In this document: one piece after another, positions 1-7,798 of the stretch | Position numbering within the stretch: the first letter of the stretch is position 1 | Layout: each line of letters opens with the position of its first letter | Source: an uncultured beta proteobacterium | GTDB taxonomy: Bacteria > Pseudomonadota > Gammaproteobacteria > Burkholderiales > SG8-41 | Assembly: GCA_903933915.1 (NCBI GenBank) | Contig: CAIZLW010000082.1 | Span: forward strand, 29,259-93,258 | Direction: 5' to 3' | DNA: 64,000 bases | Translations under genes and position numbers: made by a program | The notes under the pieces: generated by a model | Database searches by the model: none | Told to the model about the DNA's origin: nothing | Seen by the model: the letters and a program-made list of their open reading frames with translations, nothing else

Positions 1-1505
1 TGTTCGCCCTTACGCGTCGCTGTGATATCGGTCATGTAGAAATCACAGAAATCCGGTGCATGCGGCACGTAGGATACCGACCAGATACGGGCGCCCAAGG
101 CAAACTCGGTAAGACCCGGCGCGGTTTCGGCGGCCATGGTCTTCAGTTGCTGCTCCAGTCGTTCGGCGACCCGCCCTTTGATGGATTTAATCAGTTGTTG
201 TGCAGCCTTGTTCATGAACAGCTTTTTCCCGGCCGGCGTCACCATCAGTACGGGGTTGATGCTTTGTAGCGGGTAACGTGCGAGTTCGGCCGCCTTGCGG
301 TGTAAAACCAGATGTCCCCGCAGTTGGCGCAGCAGCGCGAATGTCAATGCGGTAAGGCCGCTGGCGACCAGCAGGTAGATGGCCAGGCTGATGATCGCAA
401 ATGCCTGCCAGCTTTCAAGTAATTGTGACTTGGGAATGCCGACCAGCAGACGAAGATTGGGGTATCGCGGAACGATGCCTGTTGCATAGATACGATCTTC
501 CCCGTCGATCTCGCTGGAAGCGCGGAAGGTTTGGGTTCCCCCGTTCTGCGCGAGCGATGTGTTTGACGGCAGAAGCCTGCTGGACTACCCGATGGCGGCT
601 TCGTTATAGGGGCTGCGCAACAGCAGCGTGTCATTCGCATCGTAGACAGACAGCGTGGTGCCGGCTTGAGTCGTCTGCTGCCAATAGGCGCCGAAGATGG
701 CGGGGTCGATGACGGCGGCGACAATGCCCATGAACTGGCCGGATGATGTGCGGATGGGCCGGCTGGCGACGATCAGCCAGCGGCCTGACGCTTCGCCGCG
801 GAAAGGTTTGGTCAGGTGCAACCCGCTGTTCGCATTGTTGCGGTGGTGCAGGAAATAATCCCGTGACGCCAGATCCAGCTTGGTTGCGCCGGGATCGCTG
901 TGGGCGGTGACCTTGCCGCTCGCGTCGGTAGTGCCGATGCTGCTGACGGAGAATGCAATATCAGGGATATGGGCCCGAAGTTCCTCCGCGGGAGGGGGCA
1001 TCCTGTTTTGAATGATGTCCTGGGCAATGGCACTCAGCGTGAAATTAATGAGATCGATCGAGCCGCTGGTCTGCACCGCTTGCGCCTTTTGCAGGGCGAG
1101 CGCCGAACGTTCGCTATTCTGCAGGGTGTGTTCACGATGCCACCACAGGGCCGCCGCGAGGATGATGAAGAGAGTGCAGTAAAGGACGATGACCAGCGCC
1201 GGTAGCCAACGGGAGACCCAATCACCGCGTTCCAGGGATTGGGCGACCTCGGCGCCGAGGTCGCCTTCAATGATGTTTTCGGTGTTGCGCCGGTCCAGAT
1301 AGGTCAGCACAACAAACAGCACGGTTCCGGTGATGCCGACGTAGGCCAGCCCTTTCAGCAACTCGAAATGCGACGCGCCATAGTCGGCGAACAGGGTGTT
1401 GGTAAGGAAATGTCCGGTGAGTATCCAGGTTGAACCCGCCAGGATGTAGGCCAGAGTGCCAAATACAGGCAGTTTCCAATTGACGGGCAGTTTCCAATTG
1501 GGCAT
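1..1505 (-). pseudogene. Membrane sensor protein (PDC-like sensor plus PAS), interrupted by an in-frame TAG; 3' end outside window
   Basis: The ORF track gives 306 residues ending at TAG (585-587). The same frame then stays open from 584 to the window edge and continues the protein: it encodes more sensor domain (EDRIYATGIVPRYPNLRLL), a hydrophobic helix (AFAIISLAIYLLVASG) and a PAS-like stretch (INPVLMVTPAGKKLFMNKAA). N-terminal helices of the type GSTWILTGHF...LKGLAYVGITG and a second helix near residues 100-120 precede a PDC/dCache-like extracytoplasmic domain with the FMGIVAAVIDP pattern. This layout is usual for diguanylate cyclases or histidine kinases; the output domain lies beyond the window. 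The stop makes it a disrupted gene, a sequencing error, or a read-through case. The N-terminus also has a duplicated NWKLPV hexapeptide. Confidence 0.65.
1468..1500 (+). repeat. 18-bp tandem duplication at the sensor N-terminus
   Basis: GGCAGTTTCCAATTG occurs at 1468-1482 and 1486-1500, an 18-bp period. On the minus strand it encodes NWKLPV twice directly after the start codon. It is a small in-frame expansion and could also mean that the true start is the second unit. Confidence 0.8.
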
Positions 1506-1739
1506 CAGTATGTTCCCTTGTTACCGATTGCTGTCTGCCGTCCGGGCAGACGCCCATGTCTTGGGCTATAGCGCCGACGTTTATCACTATTGTTCTTATC
1601 GATTCAGTGTAGCGATTCCCGGCGTCAAATCAAGGTAAATCGCGGGGTGAATATCAATGACAATGCCGCCATCGGCAATGCATGATGTTCTGAAAAAATG
1701 GATTTCTGATCACTTCTGGCCGGCTTGGGCATTGCCGTT

Positions 1740-2300
1740 TTAGGTTTTGGGCTCGTTTTCCTGCCATTTGATGACGGTATATCGCGCGATCCGCATTTCG
1801 GGACTCCAGAAGTCCGGAGGCAAGCCCGCTTTGTATTTGAGTTGAGCGAGAAATTCCCCGGCATTGGCCGACTGTTCCCACATCTCGGGCAGGAAGCTGC
1901 TGCGATGGCGGCCGTATTCCAGGATCACGCCGTCAGTTCCAGGCCGCAGTTGCGCCAGGGTTGCGGCTTCGTCGGCGGCTTGCAGCGTTTCAGCGACTGA
2001 CAGCACGCAGACCTCGATGCGGGTATGCGCAAATTCATCCTGGTCCAGTGGTTTGAAGCGCAGATCGCTGCAGGCGGCAGCAATGGCATTGGCGATGACG
2101 TCTTCAGCGAGCGTGCGGTGAGCCTGCAGTGTGCCGATGCTGCCGCGCAGTTTGCCTTCGCGCAGCAACGTCACGTAGCTTGCGCCGGGTGCGCGCAGCC
2201 ATTCGGCATCGTATGTATCGCTGGAACCCGCCAGGCCCAGTCGGCGAGCGATGGCATTACGTGCAATGGCGATCAGGGTGTGGCCGGTTTCAGTGTTCAT
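1740..2300 (-). CDS. AMMECR1-family protein (AmmeMemoRadiSam system protein A type)
   Basis: About 186 residues. Family hallmarks are visible in order: a Leu-Arg-Gly-Ser-Ile-Gly segment (LREGKLRGSIGTLQ), the AEDVIANAIAAACSDLRF helix, RIEVCVLS, and a C-terminal PEMWEQ...FLAQLKYKAGLPPDFW stretch. AMMECR1 proteins are cytosolic and their biochemical role is unsettled; in many bacteria the gene sits with Memo-like and radical-SAM genes, but neither partner is in this window. The ORF track begins upstream at 2357; I use the ATG at 2300 (MNTETGHTL) because the preceding 19 residues do not look like the family. It is transcribed divergently from ispD. Confidence 0.85.
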   Translation of the reverse strand: MNTETGHTLIAIARNAIARRLGLAGSSDTYDAEWLRAPGASYVTLLREGKLRGSIGTLQAHRTLAEDVIANAIAAACSDLRFKPLDQDEFAHTRIEVCVLSVAETLQAADEAATLAQLRPGTDGVILEYGRHRSSFLPEMWEQSANAGEFLAQLKYKAGLPPDFWSPEMRIARYTVIKWQENEPKT

Positions 2301-2375
2301 GACTTGCGACTGATGGCGAATGATGCGAAAGGTTGGATGCTTGATTGATGTGCACACGGTACGGCTAAAACACGC

Positions 2376-2384
2376 TGCTATAAT
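2376..2384 (+). promoter_or_regulatory. Putative extended -10 promoter for ispD-ispF
   Basis: TGCTATAAT is a perfect -10 hexamer with an upstream TG (extended -10), about 54 bp before the ispD ATG. No good -35 is seen at 17 bp, which fits extended -10 promoters. This is a motif-only prediction. Confidence 0.5.
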
Positions 2385-2437
2385 GCCAATAAAATCAGCA
2401 AATTACGAGACTGCTTCGGCGTGACTGCGCATTGCCC

Positions 2438-3160
2438 ATGACCGTGAACCCTCATCAAACTGCAGCGGCGCGTTATGTCGCGCTGATTCCTGCCGCCGGC
2501 AGCGGTTCACGCATGGGTGCGGCAGCGCCGAAACAATACGCGCCGCTGGCCGGCCGGCCGCTGATTGAACACGCGGTGCATCGTTTGTGCGCGCATCCGC
2601 GTATCGATGCGGTTTTTGTCGTGCTGGCACCGGGCGACGCGCAGTTCAACCGCTGTGACTGGCGCGGCTGCGAGGCCAAACTCAGTGCCTTGTATTGTGG
2701 CGGTGAGACCCGCGCCGCCAGCGTATTCAACGGCCTTCTTGCCGCCAATGACGCGATCGACGCCAACGACTGGGTGCTGGTGCACGATGCCGCGCGGCCC
2801 TGTCTTGGCGTGCAGGAGATCGACCGGCTGATCGCCGAAGTCGGCGACAGCGAAGTCGGCGGACTGCTGGCGGTGCCGGTGGCCGATACGCTGAAACGCG
2901 CCAGTGCGGAACGCGAAGCGGTGCAGACCGAGGGGCGCGATCATCTGTGGCGCGCGCAGACGCCGCAGATGTTCCGTTATCGCGTGCTGATCGAGGCGCT
3001 GCGCCGCGCGGATATCGCAGCGGTTACCGATGAATCCAGCGCCGTCGAGCAGACCGGCGCGAGGCCGCGCCTGGTGCAGGGCAGCGCCACCAACTTCAAG
3101 GTAACCTATCCTGAAGACCTCGCGCTCGCCGAACTCATACTGGGAAAAGCAGGGCAGTGA
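2438..3160 (+). CDS. ispD: 2-C-methyl-D-erythritol 4-phosphate cytidylyltransferase
   Basis: About 240 residues, normal for IspD. It transfers CMP from CTP to MEP in the non-mevalonate isoprenoid pathway in the cytoplasm. The N-terminal nucleotide-binding loop is clear ([11 protein letters not shown], then [15 protein letters not shown]), followed by [12 protein letters not shown] and the late VTDESSAVE segment typical of the family. The ORF track begins at a TTG at 2432; the ATG two codons later is more likely. The stop overlaps the start of ispF, so the two are almost certainly translationally coupled. An extended -10 promoter lies just upstream. Confidence 0.97.
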   Translation: MTVNPHQTAAARYVALIPAAGSGSRMGAAAPKQYAPLAGRPLIEHAVHRLCAHPRIDAVFVVLAPGDAQFNRCDWRGCEAKLSALYCGGETRAASVFNGLLAANDAIDANDWVLVHDAARPCLGVQEIDRLIAEVGDSEVGGLLAVPVADTLKRASAEREAVQTEGRDHLWRAQTPQMFRYRVLIEALRRADIAAVTDESSAVEQTGARPRLVQGSATNFKVTYPEDLALAELILGKAGQ

Positions 3161-3663
3161 TGATGCGCATCGGACAGGGTTTCGACGTACATGCACTGGT
3201 CGAAGGACGGCCGCTGATCATCGGCGGCGTGACCATACCGTTTGAACGCGGGCTGGCCGGCCATTCCGACGCCGATGTGCTGCTGCATGCGCTGTGCGAT
3301 GCCTTGATCGGCGCGGCCGGTCTGGGCGATATCGGCAAACATTTCCCCGATACCGATCCGCGCTACAAGGGCATCGACAGCCGCGAATTGCTGCGCGCCG
3401 TGGTGCGACTGCTGCAGCAACGCAGTCTTGCGGTGGTCAATGTCGATGCGACGATCATCGCCCAGGCGCCGAAAATGGAGCCGCACATCCCCGCCATGCG
3501 TGCCAACATTGCCGCGGACCTCGGCGTGCACATCGACGACGTCAACATCAAGGCCAAGACCGCCGAGAAACTGGGTTTTGTCGGCCGCGGAGAAGGTATC
3601 GTTGCCGAAGCAGTGGCCCTGATCAGTCGGGCGGTTGCCGGTGCGGACGCGTCCGGGGACTGA
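3160..3663 (+). CDS. ispF: 2-C-methyl-D-erythritol 2,4-cyclodiphosphate synthase
   Basis: About 167 residues, the full family length. It cyclises CDP-ME-2-phosphate to MEcPP, the step after IspD and IspE. The metal-binding DVH motif appears in [11 protein letters not shown], the second metal-site His in [16 protein letters not shown], and the C-terminal [19 protein letters not shown] block is intact. The start is a run of GTG-ATG-ATG at 3157, 3160 and 3163; I choose 3160, which overlaps the ispD TGA, but 3163 (MRIGQGF) is equally plausible. ispD and ispF are separate genes here, as in most betaproteobacteria, not fused as in some alphaproteobacteria. Confidence 0.97.
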   Translation: MMRIGQGFDVHALVEGRPLIIGGVTIPFERGLAGHSDADVLLHALCDALIGAAGLGDIGKHFPDTDPRYKGIDSRELLRAVVRLLQQRSLAVVNVDATIIAQAPKMEPHIPAMRANIAADLGVHIDDVNIKAKTAEKLGFVGRGEGIVAEAVALISRAVAGADASGD

Positions 3664-3738
3664 CCGCAGTATTGGGCCATGGCTGCCGGCCGGGCGGTCT
3701 TATAATCAGTATTCCTGCAATTTGCCGCCGGGGCTGTG

Positions 3739-4218
3739 ATGAACGAGGCTCACTGGGTCGAAGTCTTCAAGCGCTTGGAGCCCACGCGCGAAGCCCCGGA
3801 TGTGCTCGCGCTGCCGCATTGGGACGAGGCTCATTGGGGCAAACTCCTGACGCGAACCACACAACGCCATTTTCGTGCCAGTGAGGTGGTGATCCAGCGC
3901 GGCGCCGCAGACCGTACGCTGTATCTGGTCGCAGCAGGCATGCTTGAAGTGGGGGTGACCCGGGTGGACGGCGTCAGCATGACGTCGCTGGCGCGCATCA
4001 GCACCGGCAGCATTCTCGGTGAACAATCCTTTTTCGACAGCCAGCCACGGTCGGCGAATGTCTGGGCTGTCGCCGACGGTACGCTGCTGCTGCTGCCTTA
4101 CGAGCATTTCAGCGAGTTTGGTGAAACGGAGCCGGAACTGGCGCGCGATTTCCTGTTCGCAATGGCGCGGGTGCTGTCGATCAGACTGCGCAACACCTCA
4201 TTCCGCTTGCGCCGTTAA
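3739..4218 (+). CDS. Cyclic-nucleotide-binding domain protein (Crp-like, no DNA-binding domain)
   Basis: About 159 residues forming one cNMP-binding beta-roll: VVIQRGAADRTLYLVAAGMLEVGV, then GSILGEQSFFDSQPRSANVWAVADGTLLLL and a C-helix. The GE...RSA phosphate-binding pattern (GEQSFFDSQPRSA) is preserved, so it may bind cAMP, cGMP or c-di-GMP. It stops right after the C-helix and lacks the helix-turn-helix of Crp/Fnr, so it is probably a stand-alone sensor acting through protein contacts. The start is GTG at 3736 or ATG at 3739; I use the ATG. It converges with envZ, and the two stops overlap by four bases. Confidence 0.85.
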   Translation: MNEAHWVEVFKRLEPTREAPDVLALPHWDEAHWGKLLTRTTQRHFRASEVVIQRGAADRTLYLVAAGMLEVGVTRVDGVSMTSLARISTGSILGEQSFFDSQPRSANVWAVADGTLLLLPYEHFSEFGETEPELARDFLFAMARVLSIRLRNTSFRLRR

Positions 4219-5519
4219 GCGACGGGCAGTTCGACGCGGGCGCGCAGGCCGCCGCCTTGACGCGGCAGCAGTTGCACCTGGCCGCCGTGTAATTTGGCAA
4301 TGCGGTCGACAATCGCCAGTCCAAGGCCGGTGCCGCTGGTCGAGCGCGCGCTGTTCATGCGTGTGAACGGCTGCAGCATGCGCGCGGCATCTTCGGGCGG
4401 TATTCCTGGCCCGCGATCCAGCACTTCGATGCGGTTGATGTTGCCGTCGCTTGCGGTGACGACCTCGACCGGCCCGGCGCCGTGGTGCAGCGCATTGTCG
4501 ATCAGGTTGGCGAGCAGCCGCTGAACCGCCTGAGTGCGCAGCGCTTGCGGCGCCGGCGTGCCGGCGTGCAGTACAACATGGCGAGCGTTGCGCGTGTAAC
4601 GCTCGACCACCGCTTGCGCCAGCGCGTTGAGATCGGCTTTGCCCAGCATCTGCTCGGCATCAATGGGCCGCGCGAAGTCGAGGAACTGGCCGATCGCGGT
4701 GTCGATGTCGCCGATGTCCTGGGCGACGCCCGCTTTCAGATCGGCGGCACCGCGGTCATCGAGCATTTCCAGCGCGAGGCGGATGCGTGACAGCGGTGTG
4801 CGCAAGTCGTGCGAAACGCCGGCCAGCAGCAGCGCGCGCTCTTCATCCTGGCGCTGGATGTCAGCGGCCATCTGATTGAAGGCGCGGGCCAGAGTTTGGA
4901 TTTCCGCGGGGCCGGCTTCGGTGACGCGGGTCGGCGTCGTGCCGCGTCCCAGCAGTTCTGCGGCGCGGGTCAGTTCGCGCAACGGCCGATTGATGCGAGC
5001 GACCACCAGGAAGGCGCCGATCACGGTCAGCGCCAGCACCAGCGCGCCCCAGCCGATCCAGCGCAGCGGTTCATTGCTTTCGATGCGTCCGCGCGGCAGT
5101 GACACCCAGTATTCGTCGGTATCGATGCGAAAACTCACCCACACGCCGGAGATGCCTTCGCGCTCCAGGGTCAAACGCGTCTGTTCGCCCAGTCGTTCGC
5201 GCAATTGTGCCGCCATGATGCGCAGGAACGGCCGGTTGGGCAGTGCGGGGACGGCTTCATCGGGATCGCCGGCATAGACCTGGATGCCTTCCTGCTCGGC
5301 GAGGTCATCCAGCAGCGCATAACGCCGGGCCGGATCAGCGGTGACCAGCGCGGCGCGTGTCAGGTTGACGACGCTGATCACCTGCTGCGCGGCCTGCAGC
5401 GCCCGCGGTTCCACTTCCGATGCGCGGAAAATCTGCAGCCATGCGAGGTGGGCGACGATCAGCAGTCCGGCGATCAGCAGCACGCTGCGCCAGAGCAGCG
5501 TGCGCGGCCACAAGGTCAT
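4215..5519 (-). CDS. envZ: EnvZ-type sensor histidine kinase
   Basis: About 434 residues. An N-terminal transmembrane helix (SVLLIAGLLIVAHLAWL), a periplasmic region of roughly 120 residues, a second helix (WGALVLALTVIGAFLVV), HAMP, then the kinase core: phospho-acceptor GVSHDLRTPLSRIRLALEML, N-box NLIDNALHHG, G1 DRGPGIPPEDA and G2 GTGLGLAIVDRI. All catalytic motifs are intact. The ORF track begins 14 codons upstream, but the ATG at 5519 (MTLWPRTLLW) overlaps the regulator's stop codon, showing coupling. Homology suggests an osmotic or envelope-stress role; the actual signal cannot be read. Assignment to EnvZ rather than another OmpR-family kinase rests on similarity and the paired regulator. 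Confidence 0.88.
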   Translation of the reverse strand: MTLWPRTLLWRSVLLIAGLLIVAHLAWLQIFRASEVEPRALQAAQQVISVVNLTRAALVTADPARRYALLDDLAEQEGIQVYAGDPDEAVPALPNRPFLRIMAAQLRERLGEQTRLTLEREGISGVWVSFRIDTDEYWVSLPRGRIESNEPLRWIGWGALVLALTVIGAFLVVARINRPLRELTRAAELLGRGTTPTRVTEAGPAEIQTLARAFNQMAADIQRQDEERALLLAGVSHDLRTPLSRIRLALEMLDDRGAADLKAGVAQDIGDIDTAIGQFLDFARPIDAEQMLGKADLNALAQAVVERYTRNARHVVLHAGTPAPQALRTQAVQRLLANLIDNALHHGAGPVEVVTASDGNINRIEVLDRGPGIPPEDAARMLQPFTRMNSARSTSGTGLGLAIVDRIAKLHGGQVQLLPRQGGGLRARVELPVA

Positions 5520-6241
5520 TGCGCCTTGCCGTCGGGGATGAACACATAGCCGAATCCCCACACGGTCTGGATGAAGGCCGGTTTGGCCGGATCGGGTTCG
5601 ATGATTTTGCGCAGGCGCGAGATCTGCACATCAATCGAGCGGTCAAATGCGCCGAACTCGCGGCCGCGTGCGAGTTCCATCAGCTTGTCACGTGACAGCG
5701 GCGTGCGCGGGTGTTCAACCAGTACTTTGAGCAGCGCAAATTCACCGGTGGTCAGTGACTGGTTTTCGCCGTTTCGCGACAGCGTGCGGGTGCCCAGGTT
5801 CAGGCGGAATTCGCCGAATTCGATGACTTGCGCCGCGCCACCGGGTGCGCCGGGCGGCGCTGCCGGCGGCTGGCGGCGCAATACGGCCTGGATGCGTGCG
5901 ACCAGTTCGCGCGGATTAAAGGGTTTGGGCAGATAGTCGTCGGCGCCGAGTTCCAGTCCGACGATGCGGTCGACATCGTCGCCCTTGGCGGTGAGCATGA
6001 TGATGGGCAGGGTTTCGCCGCCGCCGCGTAGCCGGCGGCAGATCGACAGGCCGTCTTCGCCGGGCAGCATCAGGTCGAGAATCATCAGTTCGTAGCGTTC
6101 GCGGGCCAGGTAGCGGTTCATTTCCACCGCATCGGCAACAACACGTACGGCGTAACCCTGCTCGGTGAGGTAACGGTTGAGCAGATCGCGCAGGCGCACA
6201 TCATCGTCAACGACAAGAATCCGTGTTTTGGTCTGGTTCAT
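5516..6241 (-). CDS. ompR: OmpR-family two-component response regulator
   Basis: 241 residues. The receiver domain carries the acidic pocket (VVDDDVRLRD), the phospho-acceptor Asp in LMILDLMLPGEDG, the switch Thr in IIMLTAKGDD and the Lys in DYLPKPFNPREL. A Pro/Gly/Ala-rich linker leads to a winged-helix DNA-binding domain (LTTGEFALLKVLVEHP, then RSIDVQISRLRKIIEPDP and WGFGYVF). The order ompR then envZ on one transcript, with overlapping stop and start, matches the classical operon. Its 5' side faces a 415-bp gap and two small secreted-protein genes that could be targets, which is speculation. Confidence 0.93.
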   Translation of the reverse strand: MNQTKTRILVVDDDVRLRDLLNRYLTEQGYAVRVVADAVEMNRYLARERYELMILDLMLPGEDGLSICRRLRGGGETLPIIMLTAKGDDVDRIVGLELGADDYLPKPFNPRELVARIQAVLRRQPPAAPPGAPGGAAQVIEFGEFRLNLGTRTLSRNGENQSLTTGEFALLKVLVEHPRTPLSRDKLMELARGREFGAFDRSIDVQISRLRKIIEPDPAKPAFIQTVWGFGYVFIPDGKAQ

Positions 6242-6656
6242 GGCGCAATCCTAGCCAGTTCAGCGGCATCCGGCCATGGCCCGGCAACAAAGTCTTACAA
6301 ATTACCCGGCTGTTGCCGGCGGCGCCGGACTTAGCATCGGCAATGGGCGCAGTAGCGGTGCTGGGGGCCGGCAACACTTGCTTACACAATGGCTGCGGGT
6401 GGAAATAGTCTGGTTACAGGTCGCGCCGATGATGATTTCAACGCGCCGATGGCGCGTCGCCGGAGCACCTTCCGGCATAACCCGACAGCATGGAGGTCAT
6501 GATGACCAGACATACCGGCACGGCAGGGCAGCAGGAACAACGGCGACGAAGTCGCGGTCTGTACGGCGAAAGCAGCCTGCAGGCCGTCACAGTTACAATC
6601 TGCGCCATGGTGCCGGCGTGAATGGCCGGCGGCAGCAATCATAGGGAGCTTGGTGC
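6242..6656. other. 415-bp intergenic region between ompR and the small secreted-protein genes
   Basis: No convincing gene. It contains a perfect hairpin ACGCGCC-GAT-GGCGCGT at 6440-6456 and several TTACA-type words (near 6295, 6380, 6412 and 6590); TTACAAT near 6591 could act as a -10 for the downstream pair. A 43-codon ORF at about 6490-6621 has no usable ribosome-binding site and looks random. Confidence 0.5.
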
Positions 6657-6920
6657 ATGAAAGTTTGGCTGGTCATTGTTCTGGGGTGGGTGGTGCTGCA
6701 GGCAGGACCGGCGGTCGCCGGTCCGTGGCGCGACCTGCCGTCCGTCCAGAGCCAGAGCCGGCCGGAACGCGCGGAGCACGGGCCGCAGCGGCAGCGCGAG
6801 ATGCCGCCGCCGGAGCGGCAACAGCGGCCGCAGCGCCTGTCGGATGACGAGCGCCGTGAATTGCACCGCGATCTCGACAAGGCGCGGCGGGAGATTTACC
6901 AGCCGCGCCGTGAACGTTAA
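6657..6920 (+). CDS. Small secreted basic protein of unknown function
   Basis: 87 residues. A clear signal peptide (MKVWLVIVLGWVVLQAGPAVAG) is followed by a Pro/Gln/Arg-rich segment and a charged helix LSDDERRELHRDLDKARREI. The C-terminal pattern of a conserved charged helix ending in aromatic/Arg residues is familiar from unannotated betaproteobacterial periplasmic proteins, but I cannot name a function. A good ribosome-binding site (AGGGAG) precedes the ATG. It lies 21 bp upstream of the cysteine-repeat protein and is probably co-transcribed with it, ending at the shared terminator at 7496. Confidence is in it being a real gene. Confidence 0.7.
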   Translation: MKVWLVIVLGWVVLQAGPAVAGPWRDLPSVQSQSRPERAEHGPQRQREMPPPERQQRPQRLSDDERRELHRDLDKARREIYQPRRER

Positions 6921-6941
6921 ATGATATTTGAAAAGGAATTG

Positions 6942-7478
6942 ATGATGAGCATGCGACTGATGTTGTTGGTGGGTGCGATGGTAGCGATGCCGGCGTTTGC
7001 GGCGGATGGCGCCAAGGCTGGTGAAGGTCCTCACGGGCCGCGTCACGAGGCATGCAAGGCCGATCCGGCGAAGTGCCAGCAGGAGCGCAAAGCGCATCGT
7101 GAAAAAATGTGCGCCGAAAATCCGGAACGCTGCAAGGAAATGAAAGCCCGCGCCGAAGAGCGCCACGCACAGTGCAAGGCGGATCCGACGAAGTGCCAGC
7201 AGGAACGCAAGGCACAGCGCGACAAAATGTGCGAGCAGAATCCGGAGCGTTGCAAGGAAATGAAGGCCAAGGCTGACGAGCGTCGGGCGCAATGTCAGGC
7301 GGATCCGGCGAAATGCCGGCAGGAACGCCAGGTGCAGCGCGACAAAATGTGCGCTGAGAATCCCCAGCGCTGCAAGGAGATGAAAGCGAAGGGCGAGGAA
7401 CGCCGTGCACAGTGCCAGGCCGACCCGTCGAAATGCCGGCCGCAGGGCCCGGGTGCACCGGCGCAGCCGCGCACCTGA
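6942..7478 (+). CDS. Secreted cysteine-rich repeat protein (three 40-residue repeats)
   Basis: About 178 residues. The signal peptide runs MSMRLMLLVGAMVAMPAFAA. The rest consists of three full copies and one partial copy of a 40-residue unit; each unit holds two C-x6-C pairs, as in CKADPAKC and CAENPERCKEMKA. Seven C-x3-P-x2-C modules occur in all, linked by highly charged helical stretches. Even spacing suggests helical hairpins stapled by disulfides, or metal binding in the periplasm; no family could be named. Start: ATG at 6942 after AAAAGGAA; the ORF track starts earlier at 6921. DNA repeats are diverged at third positions, so the array is under protein-level selection rather than freshly duplicated. 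Confidence 0.8.
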   Translation: MMSMRLMLLVGAMVAMPAFAADGAKAGEGPHGPRHEACKADPAKCQQERKAHREKMCAENPERCKEMKARAEERHAQCKADPTKCQQERKAQRDKMCEQNPERCKEMKAKADERRAQCQADPAKCRQERQVQRDKMCAENPQRCKEMKAKGEERRAQCQADPSKCRPQGPGAPAQPRT

Positions 7479-7495
7479 CCGTTACGCTGCAGCTT

Positions 7496-7532
7496 AAAAC
7501 CGGCCGCGCCCGCCTGGGCGGCCGGTTTTTTC
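7496..7532 (+). terminator. Rho-independent terminator after the secreted-protein pair
   Basis: AAAACCGGCCGC and GCGGCCGGTTTT form a perfect 12-bp stem with a 10-nt loop, followed by Ts. It lies 18 bp beyond the stop of the cysteine-repeat gene. Confidence 0.9.
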
Positions 7533-7798
7533 GTTTTAAATGGCCGGGCGGCATTTCAGTTCGCCGGACCGGTTCGCATATCGCGAAATTCAGCCAGATT
7601 CTGATTTCGGCAACTTAATATAACTAATTGTTTTTAAAGAAGTATTTTTTATACCCTTGCGGCTGAGCATGGTGTGCCTCGCTTTTAGGCAGTTGCGAAC
7701 GCTAGAATGACATCCGCAATCCACCCGGCACCTGCGTAGCAAGGGAAATTCCGCGACGCGCCAAGGACTTACAACAAAACCAAAGGGGATCAGGCACC
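7533..7798. other. AT-rich intergenic region upstream of the DGQHR gene
   Basis: The region holds a marked AT-rich patch around 7615-7652, including a copy (reverse strand) of the 15-bp AT-rich motif seen elsewhere in the window. A possible -10 (TAGAAT, about 7704) lacks a convincing -35. A good ribosome-binding site (AAAGGGGA) precedes the ATG at 7799. Confidence 0.4.

Noticed and set aside
6490-6621. 43-codon ORF starting MEVMMTRH
   Set aside because: The GGAGGT lies too close to the inner ATGs and the product has no signal peptide or recognisable pattern.
6276-6644. 122-aa ORF in the ompR upstream gap
   Set aside because: No ribosome-binding site; composition is Arg/Gly/His-rich out-of-frame GC sequence and lacks any domain pattern.
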